64,000 nt of DNA from CAMLIZ01 sp036231905 (GTDB lineage Bacteria > Pseudomonadota > Gammaproteobacteria > Burkholderiales > Burkholderiaceae_C), in the NCBI RefSeq assembly GCF_036231905.1, contig NZ_JAZARE010000005.1, forward strand, positions 248,001 through 312,000, read 5' to 3'. The notes under the pieces were generated by a model that was not told where the DNA came from, did no database searches, and saw only the letters and a list, made by a program, of their open reading frames with translations. Below are positions 9,269 to 18,777 of this stretch, in pieces (positions within the stretch are counted from its first letter, which is position 1; each line of letters starts with the position of its first letter). The position numbers and the translations under genes are program-made.

Positions 9269-11824
9269 ATGCAGTCTGCCCCGCCCGCGATCCCCCCTGC
9301 GCCGACCTCTTTTTCGCGCAACCAGCGCCTGTTCGGCCTGTGGTGGCGGCGCCAGTCGCCCGCGCGGCAGGACCGCTTCATGACCATCGCGCCGCTGATC
9401 TCGGTGCTGTTGTTCCTCGCGGCGATCATCACGGCCTTCTGGTACCTGCGGAATGAAGAGATCGAGCGCGAAACCGAGTCGGTCAAGCGCGACACCGAGA
9501 TCGCCCAGCAACAAATTCGCCTGCGGCTGATCGAGAACCAGGAACAGCTGCTGCGCATGGCCCGCGAGGTCGTGGCGCGCGAGACCGACGCGAAGGGGTT
9601 TGCCACCCAGGCGGCCAGCTTCGCGCGCGAGCGCCCGGAGGTGACGCACCTCACCTGGATCAGCGCGCAACGCACGGTGAAGGCCAGCTATTCGGCGCTG
9701 ATGTTCCACCCGGAGACGGAAATCAAGGGCGCCGATCCGTCGCTGCCGGTGGAAGGCCGGCGCGGCGAGCCGGAGCGTGCCTTCGGTGCGGCGCGAGAAC
9801 TGCGCCAGCCGGTGTATTCACGCACCTTCAACGACGGCCCAGGCACCCCGGTGTTCCAGGTCTACGTGCCGCTGCTGGACCGCAACGGTTTCGCCGGCGC
9901 CTTGGTGGCGGAATATTCGGTGGAGGCGCTGCTGCGCCACTTCGTGCCGGGCGAGGTGTCGCGCCGGCACTCGATCACCGTGCTCAACGAGCAGAGCCAG
10001 ATCCTCGCCAGCACGGTGATGTTCGTGCCGGGCCAAGACCCGCGCCGCGCGGCCATCGTGCACGAGGTGCCGTTGGCGCCGGCCAACAATGGCCTGCTGC
10101 TGCGTGGCCAGGGCTGGCGCACCTCCGTCGGCCTGATCAGCAACACCTTGTTCTGGATGGTGGTGGCGCTGTCCGGCCTGACCGTGTGGATGCTGCTGGG
10201 CACCTGGCGCCACATGCGCCGGCGCGCGCAGATCCAGAGCGCGCTGGTGTCGGAAACCAACTTCCGGCGCGCGATGGAGAACTCCATGCTCACCGCGATG
10301 CGCGCCACCGACCTGCATGGCCGCATCACCTACGTGAACCCGGCGTTCTGCGCGATGACCGGTTTCTCGGAGGCGGAGCTCATCGGCCGCCTGCCGCCCT
10401 TCCCGCACTGGCCGCCCGACCGGGTGGAAGAGAACACGCGTTTGTTCCAGCAGGAATTGCAGGGGCGCAGCCCGGCCGGCGGCATCGAGGTGAAGGTGAT
10501 GCGCAAGGACGGCACCCTGTTCGACGCGCGCATGTACGTGTCGCCGCTGATCGACGCCCGCGGCCACCAGACCGGCTGGATGACCTCGATGACGAACATC
10601 ACCGAGGCCAAGCGCATCCGCGACCAGTTGTCGGCCTCGCACGAGCGTTTCACCACCGTGCTGGAAGGCCTGGATGCGGCCGTGTCGGTGCTGTCGGTGC
10701 AACAGAGCGAATTGCTGTTCGCCAACCGCTCCTACCGGCTGTGGTTCGGCGTGGACGCACGCGGCCACGCGCTGCTGGCCGGCGGCAACACCGGGCTGCC
10801 CCTGCTGCCGGAGACCGAAGCCGACGACGAGGTCGACAACCTCGGCGGCCTGCCCACCCAGGAGCTCACCGAAGCCGGCTCCGACCCGCGCGAGGTGTTC
10901 GTCGAATCGCTGCAGAAGTGGTTCGACGTGCGCTCGCGCTACCTGCAGTGGACCGACGGCCGCCTGGCCCAGATGCTGATCGCCACCGACATCACCGCGC
11001 GCCGCCGCGGCGAGGAGCTGGCGGCGCAGCAGGCCGAAAAGGCGCAGGTCACCAGCCGCCTCGTCACCATGGGCGAGATGGCCTCCTCGGTGGCGCATGA
11101 GCTGAACCAGCCGCTCACCGCCATCAATAACTACTGCAACGGCATGGTGTCGCGCCTGCAGGCCGACGCGATCAGCAAGGACGATCTCATCACCGCGCTG
11201 CAGAAGACCGGCCGCCAGGCTGAGCGCGCCGGGCAGATCATCCACCGCATCCGCGCCTTCGTGAAACGCAGCGAGCCTCAGCGCCAGCCGAGCAACGCGC
11301 ACGAGATCGTGGAGGACGCGGTGGAGCTGGCCGGCATCGAGCTGCGCCGGCGCAACGTGGCCATCCACAGCTACGTGGCGCAACGCCTGCCCACGCTGCT
11401 GTGCGACCCGATCCTGATCGAGCAGGTGGTGCTCAACCTGCTGAAAAACGCGGCCGAGGCGATCGACAACGCGCAGCTGCCGCCGGCACGCCGCCACATC
11501 GAGCTGCGCGTGGTGCCCAAGCACACGCCGGAAGAAGGCGGTGTCATCGAGTTCAGCGTCACCGACATGGGCCCGGGCATGAAGCAGGAGGTGAGCGAGC
11601 GCCTGTACGAAGCCTTCTTCTCCACCAAGGTGGAGGGCCTGGGCATCGGGCTGAGTTTGTGCCGCTCCATCGTGGAGTCGCACCGCGGCCGGATCCGGGC
11701 GCAGAACCTCTACAATGGCACCGCCGTGGTGGGGTGCCGTTTTTCGTTCACCCTCCCCGTCGAGATCACACCGCGCACCGACGCCCCCGCGGCTGCCGCT
11801 GCAACGACGACGAACCACTCCTGA
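9269..11824 (+). CDS. Membrane PAS-domain sensor histidine kinase
   Basis: An 851-residue inner-membrane sensor kinase. A first membrane helix is at about residues 41-61 and a second at about 292-316; the roughly 230 residues between them form a periplasmic sensor. Two cytoplasmic PAS domains (about 332-450 and 460-575) are followed by HisKA with phospho-accepting H610 (VAHELNQPL) and an ATPase domain with NLLKNAAEAIDN, DMGPGM and GLGIGLSLC. The layout resembles FixL/DctB-like kinases. ATG 9269 was chosen over an upstream in-frame start at 9218 because homologous sequence begins near the first membrane helix. The response regulator gene follows after nine bases. The signal sensed is unknown. 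Confidence 0.9.
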   Translation: MQSAPPAIPPAPTSFSRNQRLFGLWWRRQSPARQDRFMTIAPLISVLLFLAAIITAFWYLRNEEIERETESVKRDTEIAQQQIRLRLIENQEQLLRMAREVVARETDAKGFATQAASFARERPEVTHLTWISAQRTVKASYSALMFHPETEIKGADPSLPVEGRRGEPERAFGAARELRQPVYSRTFNDGPGTPVFQVYVPLLDRNGFAGALVAEYSVEALLRHFVPGEVSRRHSITVLNEQSQILASTVMFVPGQDPRRAAIVHEVPLAPANNGLLLRGQGWRTSVGLISNTLFWMVVALSGLTVWMLLGTWRHMRRRAQIQSALVSETNFRRAMENSMLTAMRATDLHGRITYVNPAFCAMTGFSEAELIGRLPPFPHWPPDRVEENTRLFQQELQGRSPAGGIEVKVMRKDGTLFDARMYVSPLIDARGHQTGWMTSMTNITEAKRIRDQLSASHERFTTVLEGLDAAVSVLSVQQSELLFANRSYRLWFGVDARGHALLAGGNTGLPLLPETEADDEVDNLGGLPTQELTEAGSDPREVFVESLQKWFDVRSRYLQWTDGRLAQMLIATDITARRRGEELAAQQAEKAQVTSRLVTMGEMASSVAHELNQPLTAINNYCNGMVSRLQADAISKDDLITALQKTGRQAERAGQIIHRIRAFVKRSEPQRQPSNAHEIVEDAVELAGIELRRRNVAIHSYVAQRLPTLLCDPILIEQVVLNLLKNAAEAIDNAQLPPARRHIELRVVPKHTPEEGGVIEFSVTDMGPGMKQEVSERLYEAFFSTKVEGLGIGLSLCRSIVESHRGRIRAQNLYNGTAVVGCRFSFTLPVEITPRTDAPAAAAATTTNHS

Positions 11825-11833
11825 AGTCACTGC

Positions 11834-12457
11834 ATGAGCTTGATTCCGAAGAAGGGCACCGTGTACGTCGTCGACGACGACGAAGCCGTCCGCGATTCGC
11901 TGCAATGGCTGCTCGAGGGCAAGGACTACCGGGTCAAGTGCTTCGACTCCGCCGAGTCCTTCCTGTCCCGCTTCGACCCACGTGAAGTGGCCTGCCTGAT
12001 CGCCGACATCCGCATGGACGGCATGAGCGGGCTGGAGCTGCAGGACCGGCTGATGGAACGCCGCAGTCCGCTGCCCATCGTCTTCATCACCGGCCACGGC
12101 GACGTGCCCATGGCGGTGAGCACCATGAAAAAGGGCGCGATGGATTTCATCGAGAAGCCCTTCAAGGAAGACGAGTTGCTCAGCCTGGTGGAGCGCATGC
12201 TGGAATCGGCCCGCGCCGCCTTCAGCCAGCACCAGGAAGCCGCCAGCCGCGACGCGCTGCTGAGCCGCCTGACCACGCGCGAGGCGCAGGTGCTGGAGCG
12301 CATCGTCGCCGGCCGCCTGAACAAGCAGATCGCCGACGACCTGGGCATCAGCATCAAGACGGTGGAGGCGCACCGCGCCAACATCATGGAGAAGCTCAAT
12401 GCCAACACGGTGGCCGATCTCCTGAAGATTGCACTGGGAGCCCAGCACCGCGGCTGA
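11834..12457 (+). CDS. FixJ/NarL-type response regulator
   Basis: A 207-residue regulator paired with the kinase just upstream. The receiver domain has the acidic pocket DDD at 14-16, phospho-acceptor D58 (LIADIRM), the conserved Thr in FITGHGD and the Lys in EKPFKED. The C-terminus is a LuxR-type helix-turn-helix (LTTREAQVLERIVAG...IKTVEAHRANIMEKL). This is the FixJ/TtrR arrangement. Its targets are not visible; the adjacent divergent pyruvate dehydrogenase operon is an obvious candidate by position only. A nine-base-pair hairpin follows the gene. Confidence 0.92.
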   Translation: MSLIPKKGTVYVVDDDEAVRDSLQWLLEGKDYRVKCFDSAESFLSRFDPREVACLIADIRMDGMSGLELQDRLMERRSPLPIVFITGHGDVPMAVSTMKKGAMDFIEKPFKEDELLSLVERMLESARAAFSQHQEAASRDALLSRLTTREAQVLERIVAGRLNKQIADDLGISIKTVEAHRANIMEKLNANTVADLLKIALGAQHRG

Positions 12458-12477
12458 ACCCGCGCCCGCCCGTTTTT

Positions 12478-12502
12478 GAAGGCCGCCGATCGCGCGGCCT
12501 TC
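12478..12502 (+). terminator. Hairpin between response regulator and folD
   Basis: A perfect nine-base-pair stem (GAAGGCCGC paired with GCGGCCTTC, loop of seven bases) lies 20 bases after the response regulator stop. It has no T tract after it, only a T run before it, so termination is uncertain. It separates the two-component genes from folD. Confidence 0.35.
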
Positions 12503-12520
12503 TGCATTCTGGAGAACGAC

Positions 12521-13366
12521 ATGACAGCACAACTCATCGACGGCGTGGCGCTGTCCAGGCAGATTCGCGCCGAAGTGGCGCAACGCGCCGCCGCCCTCAC
12601 CGCGCGTGGCCGCAAGCCGGGGCTGGCGGTCATCCTGGTGGGCGACGACCCGGCCAGCGCCGTGTACGTGCGCAACAAGGTCAAGGCCTGCGAAGAGCAC
12701 GGCCTGCATTCGGTGCTGGAAAAGTACGACGCCTCGTTGCCGGAGGCCGAGCTGCTGGCGCGCATCGCCGCGCTCAACAACGACCCCGGCATCCACGGCA
12801 TCCTGGTGCAGATGCCGCTGCCCAAACACATCAACCCGCAGAAGGTGATCGAGGCGATCTCGACCCACAAGGACGTGGACGGTTATTCGGTGCTCTCGGC
12901 CGGCGAAACCATGACCGGCCTGCCGGGCTTCCGCCCCTGCACGCCCTACGGCTGCATGAAGCTGATCGAAAGCACCGGCGTGCCGATCAAGGGCAAGCAT
13001 GCCGTGGTGATCGGCCGCAGCAACACGGTGGGCAAGCCGATGGCGCTGCTGCTGCTGCAGGCCAACGCCACCGTCACCGTCTGCCACAGCGCCACGGCGG
13101 ACATCGGCCGATTCACCCGCGAGGCCGACATCGTGGTGGTGGCCGTGGGCCGGCGCAACGTGCTCACCGCTGACATGGTCAAGCCGGGCGCGGTGGTGGT
13201 GGACGTGGGCATGAACCGCAACGACGAAGGCAAGCTCTGTGGCGACGTCGACTTCGCGGGCGTGAAGGAAGTCGCAGGCTGGATCACCCCGGTGCCCGGC
13301 GGGGTGGGCCCCATGACGATCACAATGCTGCTGGTCAACACCGTCGAAGCCGCGGAACGCATGTGA
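12521..13366 (+). CDS. folD: Bifunctional methylenetetrahydrofolate dehydrogenase/cyclohydrolase
   Basis: A 281-residue cytoplasmic enzyme that interconverts methylene-, methenyl- and formyl-tetrahydrofolate, supplying one-carbon units for purines and formyl-Met. Family signatures are intact: YVRNKVKACEEHG with the catalytic Lys, the GILVQMPLP region, a KDVDGY motif and GRSNTVGKP in the NADP fold, ending with TPVPGGVGPMTI. GGAG six bases ahead supports ATG 12521; an in-frame upstream ATG at 12476 would add 15 unrelated residues. A copy of the dispersed repeat follows its stop. Confidence 0.97.
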   Translation: MTAQLIDGVALSRQIRAEVAQRAAALTARGRKPGLAVILVGDDPASAVYVRNKVKACEEHGLHSVLEKYDASLPEAELLARIAALNNDPGIHGILVQMPLPKHINPQKVIEAISTHKDVDGYSVLSAGETMTGLPGFRPCTPYGCMKLIESTGVPIKGKHAVVIGRSNTVGKPMALLLLQANATVTVCHSATADIGRFTREADIVVVAVGRRNVLTADMVKPGAVVVDVGMNRNDEGKLCGDVDFAGVKEVAGWITPVPGGVGPMTITMLLVNTVEAAERM

Positions 13367-13370
13367 TCTG

Positions 13371-13455
13371 ACCACCCCCGAGCGCCTGCGGCGCTCCCCC
13401 TCAAGGGGGCGCCACTGGCGGCCCGGCGAAGCCGGTTCCGCGGTGGCCGCTGGGC
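13371..13455 (+). repeat. Dispersed GC-rich repeat, copy A (folD-prlC spacer)
   Basis: An intergenic element of about 85 bases with the order CCCCCGAGCGCC, a CCCCC-TCAA-GGGGG hairpin, GCCACTGGCGGCCCGG, AAGCCGG, TCCGCGGTGGCCGCTGG. The same order in the same orientation recurs at 23268-23370 and, diverged, inside mutL at 24407-24525. It resembles REP-like repeats common in Burkholderiales genomes. Ends are approximate. Confidence 0.75.
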
Positions 13456-13498
13456 TTGAAGAACGCGCGCCGGAACCAATGATCAGGAAGTACCGAGG

Positions 13499-15517
13499 AT
13501 GTCCATGACCAACCCCCTGCTTCGCCACGAGGGCCTGCCGGCCTTCGACGCCATCCGCCCCGAACACGTCACGCCCGCCATCGACGAGCTGCTGGCGGCT
13601 GCCAACACGGCGCTGGAGCGGGCGGTGAGCGACGCGGTGCCCGCCGACTACGAAGCGCTGTCCGCGGTGCTGGACACCGCCACCGAGCGCCTCGGCCGGG
13701 CGTGGGGCGCGGTGGGCCACCTCAAGGCTGTGGCGGACAGCCCCGAGCTGCGCGCCGCCTACAACGAGAACCAGCCCAAGGTGGTGGAGTTCCACACCCG
13801 CATGGGCTCCGACGAACGGCTCTATGCCAAGTACAAGGCCATCCGCGCGGCGGGCGCGGCCTTGAGCGCGCCGCGCCGCAAGGCCCTGGACAACGCCATC
13901 CGCGATTTCGTGCTGTCGGGCGCAGAACTGCAGGGCGCTGCCAAGGAACGCTTCGCGCAGATCCAGGAACGCACCGCGCTGCTGTCCCAGCAGTATTCGG
14001 AACACGTGCTGGACGCCACCGACGGTTTTGCCTACTACGCCACCGAGGCGGAGCTGGCCGGTGTGCCGGCCGACGTGAAGCAGGCGGCCCGCGCGGCCGC
14101 CGAGGCGGAGGGCAAGGACGGCCACAAGATCACCCTGCACTTCCCGAGCTACTTCCCGGTGATGCAGTACGGCGAACACCGGCCGCTGCGTGAGACCCTC
14201 TACCGCGCGTATGTCACCCGCGCCAGCGAGCTCGGGGCCGCGGCGTTGGACAACACGCCGCTGATGGCCGAGCTGCTGCAGCTGCGCCAGGAAGAGGCTC
14301 AGCTGCTGGGCCATGCCAACTTCGCCGAGCTGTCGCTGGTGCCCAAGATGGCCGAGACGCCGCAGCAGGTGATGGGCTTCCTGCGCGACCTGGCGCACAA
14401 GGCACGGCCCAGCGCCGAGCGCGACCTGGCCGAAGTGCGGGAGTTCGCCACCAAGGAGCTGGGCCTGCCCGACCTGCAGGCCTGGGACACCGCCTTCGCC
14501 AGCGAGCGCCTGAAGGAGAGCCGTTATGCCTTCAGCGACCAGGAGGTGAAGCAGTACTTCACCGAACCCAAGGTGCTGGAAGGCCTGTTCCGCATCGTCG
14601 AAACGCTGTTTGAAGTGAGCATCCGGCCTGACACCGCGCCGGTGTGGCATGACAGCGTGCGCTTCTATCGCATCGAGCGGGCCGGCGAGCTGGTGGGCCA
14701 GTTCTACCTGGACCCCTATGCCCGCAGCGGCAAGCGCCCCGGCGCCTGGATGGACGACGTGCGCGGCCGCTGGGCCCGGCCCGAGGGCGCGCTGCAGACG
14801 CCGGTGGCTCACCTGGTGTGCAACTTCGCGCCGCCGGTGGGGGACAAGCCCGCGCTGCTGACGCATGACGATGTCATCACGCTGTTCCACGAGTTCGGCC
14901 ACGGCCTGCACCACATGCTGACCCAGGTGAACGAGATCGCCGTCTCGGGCATCTCCGGTGTCGAATGGGACGCGGTGGAGCTGCCCAGCCAGTTCATGGA
15001 GAACTTCTGCTGGGAGTGGGACGTGGTCAAGCGCCTCACGGCGCACGTCGACACGGGAGAGGCTTTGCCCCGCGCCCTGTTCGACAAGATGATCGCCGCC
15101 AAGAACTTCCAGAGCGGGCTGCAGATGCTGCGCCAGATCGAGTTCTCGCTGTTCGACATGCGCATCCATGCCGAGCCCGATGCGGCCACCCGCGTGCAGC
15201 AGGTGCTGGACGACGTGCGCGCCGAGGTGGCGGTGTTGCAGCCGCCCCCGTTCAACCGCTTCCAGCACGCCTTCTCCCACATCTTTGCCGGTGGATATTC
15301 GGCCGGGTACTACAGCTACAAGTGGGCCGAGGTGCTGTCGGCCGACGCCTGGAGCGCCTTCGAGGAAGCCGGCGTGCTCAACCCGGAAACCGGCCGCCGC
15401 TACCGGCGCGAAATCCTCGAGGCCGGCGGCAGCCGCCCGGCAATGGACAGCTTCAAGGCCTTCCGCGGGCGCGAGCCGAGCATCGACGCCCTGCTGCGGC
15501 ATCAGGGCATGGCCTGA
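13499..15517 (+). CDS. prlC: Oligopeptidase A (M3 zinc metallopeptidase)
   Basis: A 672-residue cytoplasmic M3-family peptidase that degrades short peptides, including signal-peptide remnants. The zinc site is HEFGH at 464-468 with H464, E465 and H468; E494 in VELPSQ is the likely third ligand. The closing FAGGYSAGYYSYKWAEVL segment is typical of oligopeptidase A. Start: GAGG lies six bases before ATG 13505, and AGGAAG eight bases before ATG 13499, so either could be used. The following gene begins 55 bases on and may be co-transcribed. Confidence 0.95.
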   Translation: MSMTNPLLRHEGLPAFDAIRPEHVTPAIDELLAAANTALERAVSDAVPADYEALSAVLDTATERLGRAWGAVGHLKAVADSPELRAAYNENQPKVVEFHTRMGSDERLYAKYKAIRAAGAALSAPRRKALDNAIRDFVLSGAELQGAAKERFAQIQERTALLSQQYSEHVLDATDGFAYYATEAELAGVPADVKQAARAAAEAEGKDGHKITLHFPSYFPVMQYGEHRPLRETLYRAYVTRASELGAAALDNTPLMAELLQLRQEEAQLLGHANFAELSLVPKMAETPQQVMGFLRDLAHKARPSAERDLAEVREFATKELGLPDLQAWDTAFASERLKESRYAFSDQEVKQYFTEPKVLEGLFRIVETLFEVSIRPDTAPVWHDSVRFYRIERAGELVGQFYLDPYARSGKRPGAWMDDVRGRWARPEGALQTPVAHLVCNFAPPVGDKPALLTHDDVITLFHEFGHGLHHMLTQVNEIAVSGISGVEWDAVELPSQFMENFCWEWDVVKRLTAHVDTGEALPRALFDKMIAAKNFQSGLQMLRQIEFSLFDMRIHAEPDAATRVQQVLDDVRAEVAVLQPPPFNRFQHAFSHIFAGGYSAGYYSYKWAEVLSADAWSAFEEAGVLNPETGRRYRREILEAGGSRPAMDSFKAFRGREPSIDALLRHQGMA

Positions 15518-15572
15518 CAGCCGGCCGGCCACCCAAGGCGTTGGAACAAAAACAGACTCGCGGGAGCAAGCG

Positions 15573-16181
15573 ATGACGATTCGACCCTGGGCCCCCCTGG
15601 CCTGTGCCGCCCTGCTGATGAGCGTGCCAGCCTGGTCGCAGTACAAGGTGGTGGGGCCGGACGGCAAGGTGACCTACACCGACCGGCCGCCCGCCACCCA
15701 GCCAGCCACCCAGCATGGCAAGGCCGCGGCCAAGCCGGGCGAGGGCAGCGGCGAGGCCGGCCTGCCCTACGTGCTGCGCACGGCGGTCAGCCGGTTCCCG
15801 GTGGTGCTGTACACCACCCCCGCCTGCGAGCCCTGCGACCGCGGCCGTGACCTGTTGCGCACGCGCGGCGTGCCGTTCCGCGAGAAGGTGGCCTCCAGCT
15901 CGGCCGACATCGAAGCCTGGAACCGCCAGATCGGCTCTCAGCAGGCCCCGGTGTTGTCGGTGGGCGGCCAGATGCTGCGCGGCTTTGCGGTCGACTCCTG
16001 GAACAGCTACCTGGACGTGGCGGGCTACCCGCGCGAATCACGCCTGCCGGCCAACTACACCGCGCCGCCGCCGCAGCCGCTGGCTGAACGGGCGCCGCCG
16101 CCCCCGCCGACGGAACCGGCTCCTGCCCCGCGGGCGCCCGAACCGCCCCCGCCGCCGGCTTCAGGCGGCATCCGCTTCTGA
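15573..16181 (+). CDS. Secreted DUF4124/glutaredoxin-like protein
   Basis: A 202-residue exported protein. A signal peptide (ending near VPAWS-QYK) leads into a short DUF4124-like segment (YKVVGPDGKVTYTDRPP). A glutaredoxin fold with the redox motif CEPC (VVLYTTPACEPCDRGRDLL) follows, then a proline-rich tail of about 45 residues. A periplasmic thiol-disulfide or glutathionylation role is likely but unproven. GGGAG six bases ahead decides ATG 15573. Its last 21 bases overlap, in the opposite direction, the end of the MFS gene. Confidence 0.85.
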   Translation: MTIRPWAPLACAALLMSVPAWSQYKVVGPDGKVTYTDRPPATQPATQHGKAAAKPGEGSGEAGLPYVLRTAVSRFPVVLYTTPACEPCDRGRDLLRTRGVPFREKVASSSADIEAWNRQIGSQQAPVLSVGGQMLRGFAVDSWNSYLDVAGYPRESRLPANYTAPPPQPLAERAPPPPPTEPAPAPRAPEPPPPPASGGIRF

Positions 16182-17384
16182 ACCGGCATCGAACTGGCGC
16201 ACCAGCCAGTTGCCGCCGCCCACCGAGGCGCCCATCAGCCAGAACAGCGGCGCCACGCCCAGCGCGGTGCCGGCCGCGCCGAACAGCAGCGGCATCACCG
16301 TGCTGGACAGGTTGAGCGTCATCGACCGCAGCGCGATCGCCTCGCCGTGGCGATCGTGGGGTGTCAGCCGGTGCAAGGTGGACATGATCATCGGCTGCAC
16401 GCACCCCAGCGTCACGCCCAGCACTGTGGCGCAGGCCGCCATCAGCCACGGCGAGGCCACCAGCGGGTAGATGCAGAAGACCAGCCCGGTGCCCACCATG
16501 GCGGCGCGCAGCACCTGGGCCTCCTGCATGCGATGGGCCAGCAGCGGGATGAGCAGGCGCACCGCGCTCACCGACAGCGGAAACACACCCAGCACCAGCC
16601 CGATGGTGGAGGCGCTGAAGCCGCGCTCATGGCCCAGGATGGGCACGGCAAAGCTGTGCACGTCCCAGCAGGCGGACAGCAGCCAGTTCACGATCATCAG
16701 TCGCTGCAGGCCCGGCACGCGCCACAGGTCCCAGGCGGTGCGGCCCGGCGGGCGCGGCAGGCGCACCGGCCTCTCGCGCGGCACCAGGCGCGCCACGCCC
16801 ACGCTCACCAGCGGCAGCAGCAGCAGGAAGCCATAGGCCGCCCAGAAGCCCGCGCCATCGATCAGCAAACCGGCCATCACCGGGCCCACCACATTGGACA
16901 GCGACGGCGCCACGCCCAGCCAGCTGAACACCCGCATGCGCTCGGTGCTGTCGCGCGCGCTGCGCCCGGCGGTGCGCTGGATCGCGATGAGGCCGACGTT
17001 GGCGCCGCCGCCGCACAGGCTGGCCGCCGCGAACAGCAGCAGCAGGTGTGGCGTGCCTTGCAGCCAGGTGGACAGCACGGCCAGCAACGCACCGGCGATG
17101 GACAGCCCGGCCGCGATGTGCACCGGGCGGTGGTAACCGTGCCGGTCGGCCAGCCGCCCGGCAGGCAGCGCCAGCAGCACGGGTGCGGCGGCAAACAGGG
17201 CCATCAGCACACCCACCGTCCAGGCGCTGTAACCCTCGCGCAAGGCCTGCAGCGGCGCGGCCATGCGGGTGCCCGCCATGGTGCTGTGCAAGCCGACCTG
17301 GCCAATGATGAGCGCCAGGATGTTCACACCCGGCGCCGGCCCGGGCGCAGCGGTGTCGTGGTTGCCGCCTTGCGGATCAGGCAT
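16161..17384 (-). CDS. MFS transporter
   Basis: A 407-residue membrane protein with about 12 hydrophobic segments and a GRLADRHG loop after the second, the major facilitator signature. It could be a drug or metabolite exporter; the sequence gives no substrate. ATG 17384 overlaps the rmuC stop by eight bases, which suggests translational coupling with rmuC. The gene's 3' end overlaps the convergent glutaredoxin-like gene by 21 bases. Confidence 0.88.
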   Translation of the reverse strand: MPDPQGGNHDTAAPGPAPGVNILALIIGQVGLHSTMAGTRMAAPLQALREGYSAWTVGVLMALFAAAPVLLALPAGRLADRHGYHRPVHIAAGLSIAGALLAVLSTWLQGTPHLLLLFAAASLCGGGANVGLIAIQRTAGRSARDSTERMRVFSWLGVAPSLSNVVGPVMAGLLIDGAGFWAAYGFLLLLPLVSVGVARLVPRERPVRLPRPPGRTAWDLWRVPGLQRLMIVNWLLSACWDVHSFAVPILGHERGFSASTIGLVLGVFPLSVSAVRLLIPLLAHRMQEAQVLRAAMVGTGLVFCIYPLVASPWLMAACATVLGVTLGCVQPMIMSTLHRLTPHDRHGEAIALRSMTLNLSSTVMPLLFGAAGTALGVAPLFWLMGASVGGGNWLVRQFDAGSEADAA

Positions 17385-18759
17385 CCGTGAGCGGCTCCTC
17401 GTCGAGCAGCACGCCGGGCAGCAGCGTCTGTGCACGTTCGTCGGGCAAGGCTTCCACGCCCCGCAGGCTGCGCGCCATCGCGCGTGTGCGCACCTCGGCG
17501 GCATCGATGGTCTTGCTGGCTTCGTCGAGCTTCTTCTTGGTCTTGGCCAGCACGTCGCCGAACTTGGCGAACTCCGTCTTCACCGCGCCAAGCACCTCCC
17601 ACACCTCGGCGCTGCGCTTTTCCAGCGCCAGCGTGCGGAAACCCATCTGCAGGCTGGTCAGCGTGGCCATCAAGGTGGTCGGGCCAGCCAGCGTGATCCG
17701 GTGGTCACGCTGCAGCGTCTCCACCAGGCCGGGCCGGCGCAGCGCTTCCGCATACAGGCCCTCGGTGGGCACGAAGAGGATGCCGAAGTCGGTGGTGTGC
17801 GGCGTGGCGATGTATTTCTCGCGGATGGAGCGTGCCTCCTGGCGCAACCGCATCTCGATCGCCTTGGCCGCCGCTTCCACCCCATCGCGGTCGGCGGACT
17901 CGTGGGCCTCCAGCAGGCGCTCATAGTCGTCGCGCGGGAACTTGCAGTCGATCGGCAGCCACACCGGCAGGCCGTCGTCGCGGCGGCCGGGCAGCTTGAT
18001 CGCAAAGTCCACCCGCGCATTGCTGCCCGGGATGGTTTCCACGTTGCGTTCGTATTGCTCCGGTGTCATCACCTGCTCCAGCAGGCCGGCCAGCTGCACC
18101 TCGCCCAACGTGCCGCGGGTCTTGACGTTGTTGAGCACGCGGGAGAGTGATCCCACGTCGCGCGCCAGGGTCTGCATCTCGCCCAAACCGCGGTGCACCT
18201 GCTCCAGCCGGTCGGCCACCTGCTTGAAGCTTTCCCCCAGGCGCTGCTCCAAGGTGGCATGCAGCTTCTCGTCCACCGTGGCCCGCATCTGCTCGAGCTT
18301 CTGCTCGTTGCCGGCCTGCAGCGCGGTGAGCTTCTGCTCCACCGCAGTGCGTACCTCGGAAAGCCGGCGCTCATTGCCCTCGCTCACGCTGCGCAGCTGC
18401 TCATTGAGCGTGTCGGAAAAGCGCTTGAGCGCATTGGCCTGGGCCTCGGCCATCTGGGCCAGCTGCACCCGGAAACTGTCGATCTGTTCGTTCTGGGTGC
18501 GTGCCACGTCACCCGACTGGGCGGTGAGCGTCTGCTGGAACAGGCCCAGTGTCTGGTTGAGCTCCTGGCGCGTGCCCTGTGCGCTGGTCTGCACCTCGGC
18601 ACGCAGGCCACGCTCCAACCGTTCCACGTCAGCGCGACCGGCTTGTTGCAGGGCCTCCAGCCCTTTTTGCAGATCCGGCCCGCGCTCGGGGCGCAGAACC
18701 AGCCACAACAACAGAACAAGGTTCAGGGCCAGCAGCGCAACTTGGATCCAGAAGGTCAT
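17377..18759 (-). CDS. rmuC: DNA recombination protein RmuC
   Basis: A 460-residue protein: an N-terminal membrane anchor (TFWIQVALLALNLVLLLWLVL), a long coiled coil to about residue 190, then the RmuC domain with FAIKLPGR, WLPIDCKFPRDDYERL and FVPTEGLYAEAL. The C-terminal part is related to restriction-endonuclease folds. E. coli RmuC limits recombination at inverted repeats. ATG 18759 was chosen because the membrane anchor begins there. It overlaps the downstream MFS gene by eight bases, and a terminator separates it from the PEP-CTERM gene upstream. Confidence 0.93.
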   Translation of the reverse strand: MTFWIQVALLALNLVLLLWLVLRPERGPDLQKGLEALQQAGRADVERLERGLRAEVQTSAQGTRQELNQTLGLFQQTLTAQSGDVARTQNEQIDSFRVQLAQMAEAQANALKRFSDTLNEQLRSVSEGNERRLSEVRTAVEQKLTALQAGNEQKLEQMRATVDEKLHATLEQRLGESFKQVADRLEQVHRGLGEMQTLARDVGSLSRVLNNVKTRGTLGEVQLAGLLEQVMTPEQYERNVETIPGSNARVDFAIKLPGRRDDGLPVWLPIDCKFPRDDYERLLEAHESADRDGVEAAAKAIEMRLRQEARSIREKYIATPHTTDFGILFVPTEGLYAEALRRPGLVETLQRDHRITLAGPTTLMATLTSLQMGFRTLALEKRSAEVWEVLGAVKTEFAKFGDVLAKTKKKLDEASKTIDAAEVRTRAMARSLRGVEALPDERAQTLLPGVLLDEEPLTDA

Positions 18760-18777
18760 CCGGGCATTGTCGCGCCC

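Noticed and set aside
9818..15667. A 1949-residue open frame on the minus strand
   Set aside because: It runs antisense through the PAS kinase, response regulator, folD and oligopeptidase A, all of which have clear family motifs. Its protein is His/Gln/Ala/Gly-rich as expected from reverse reading of high-GC codons.
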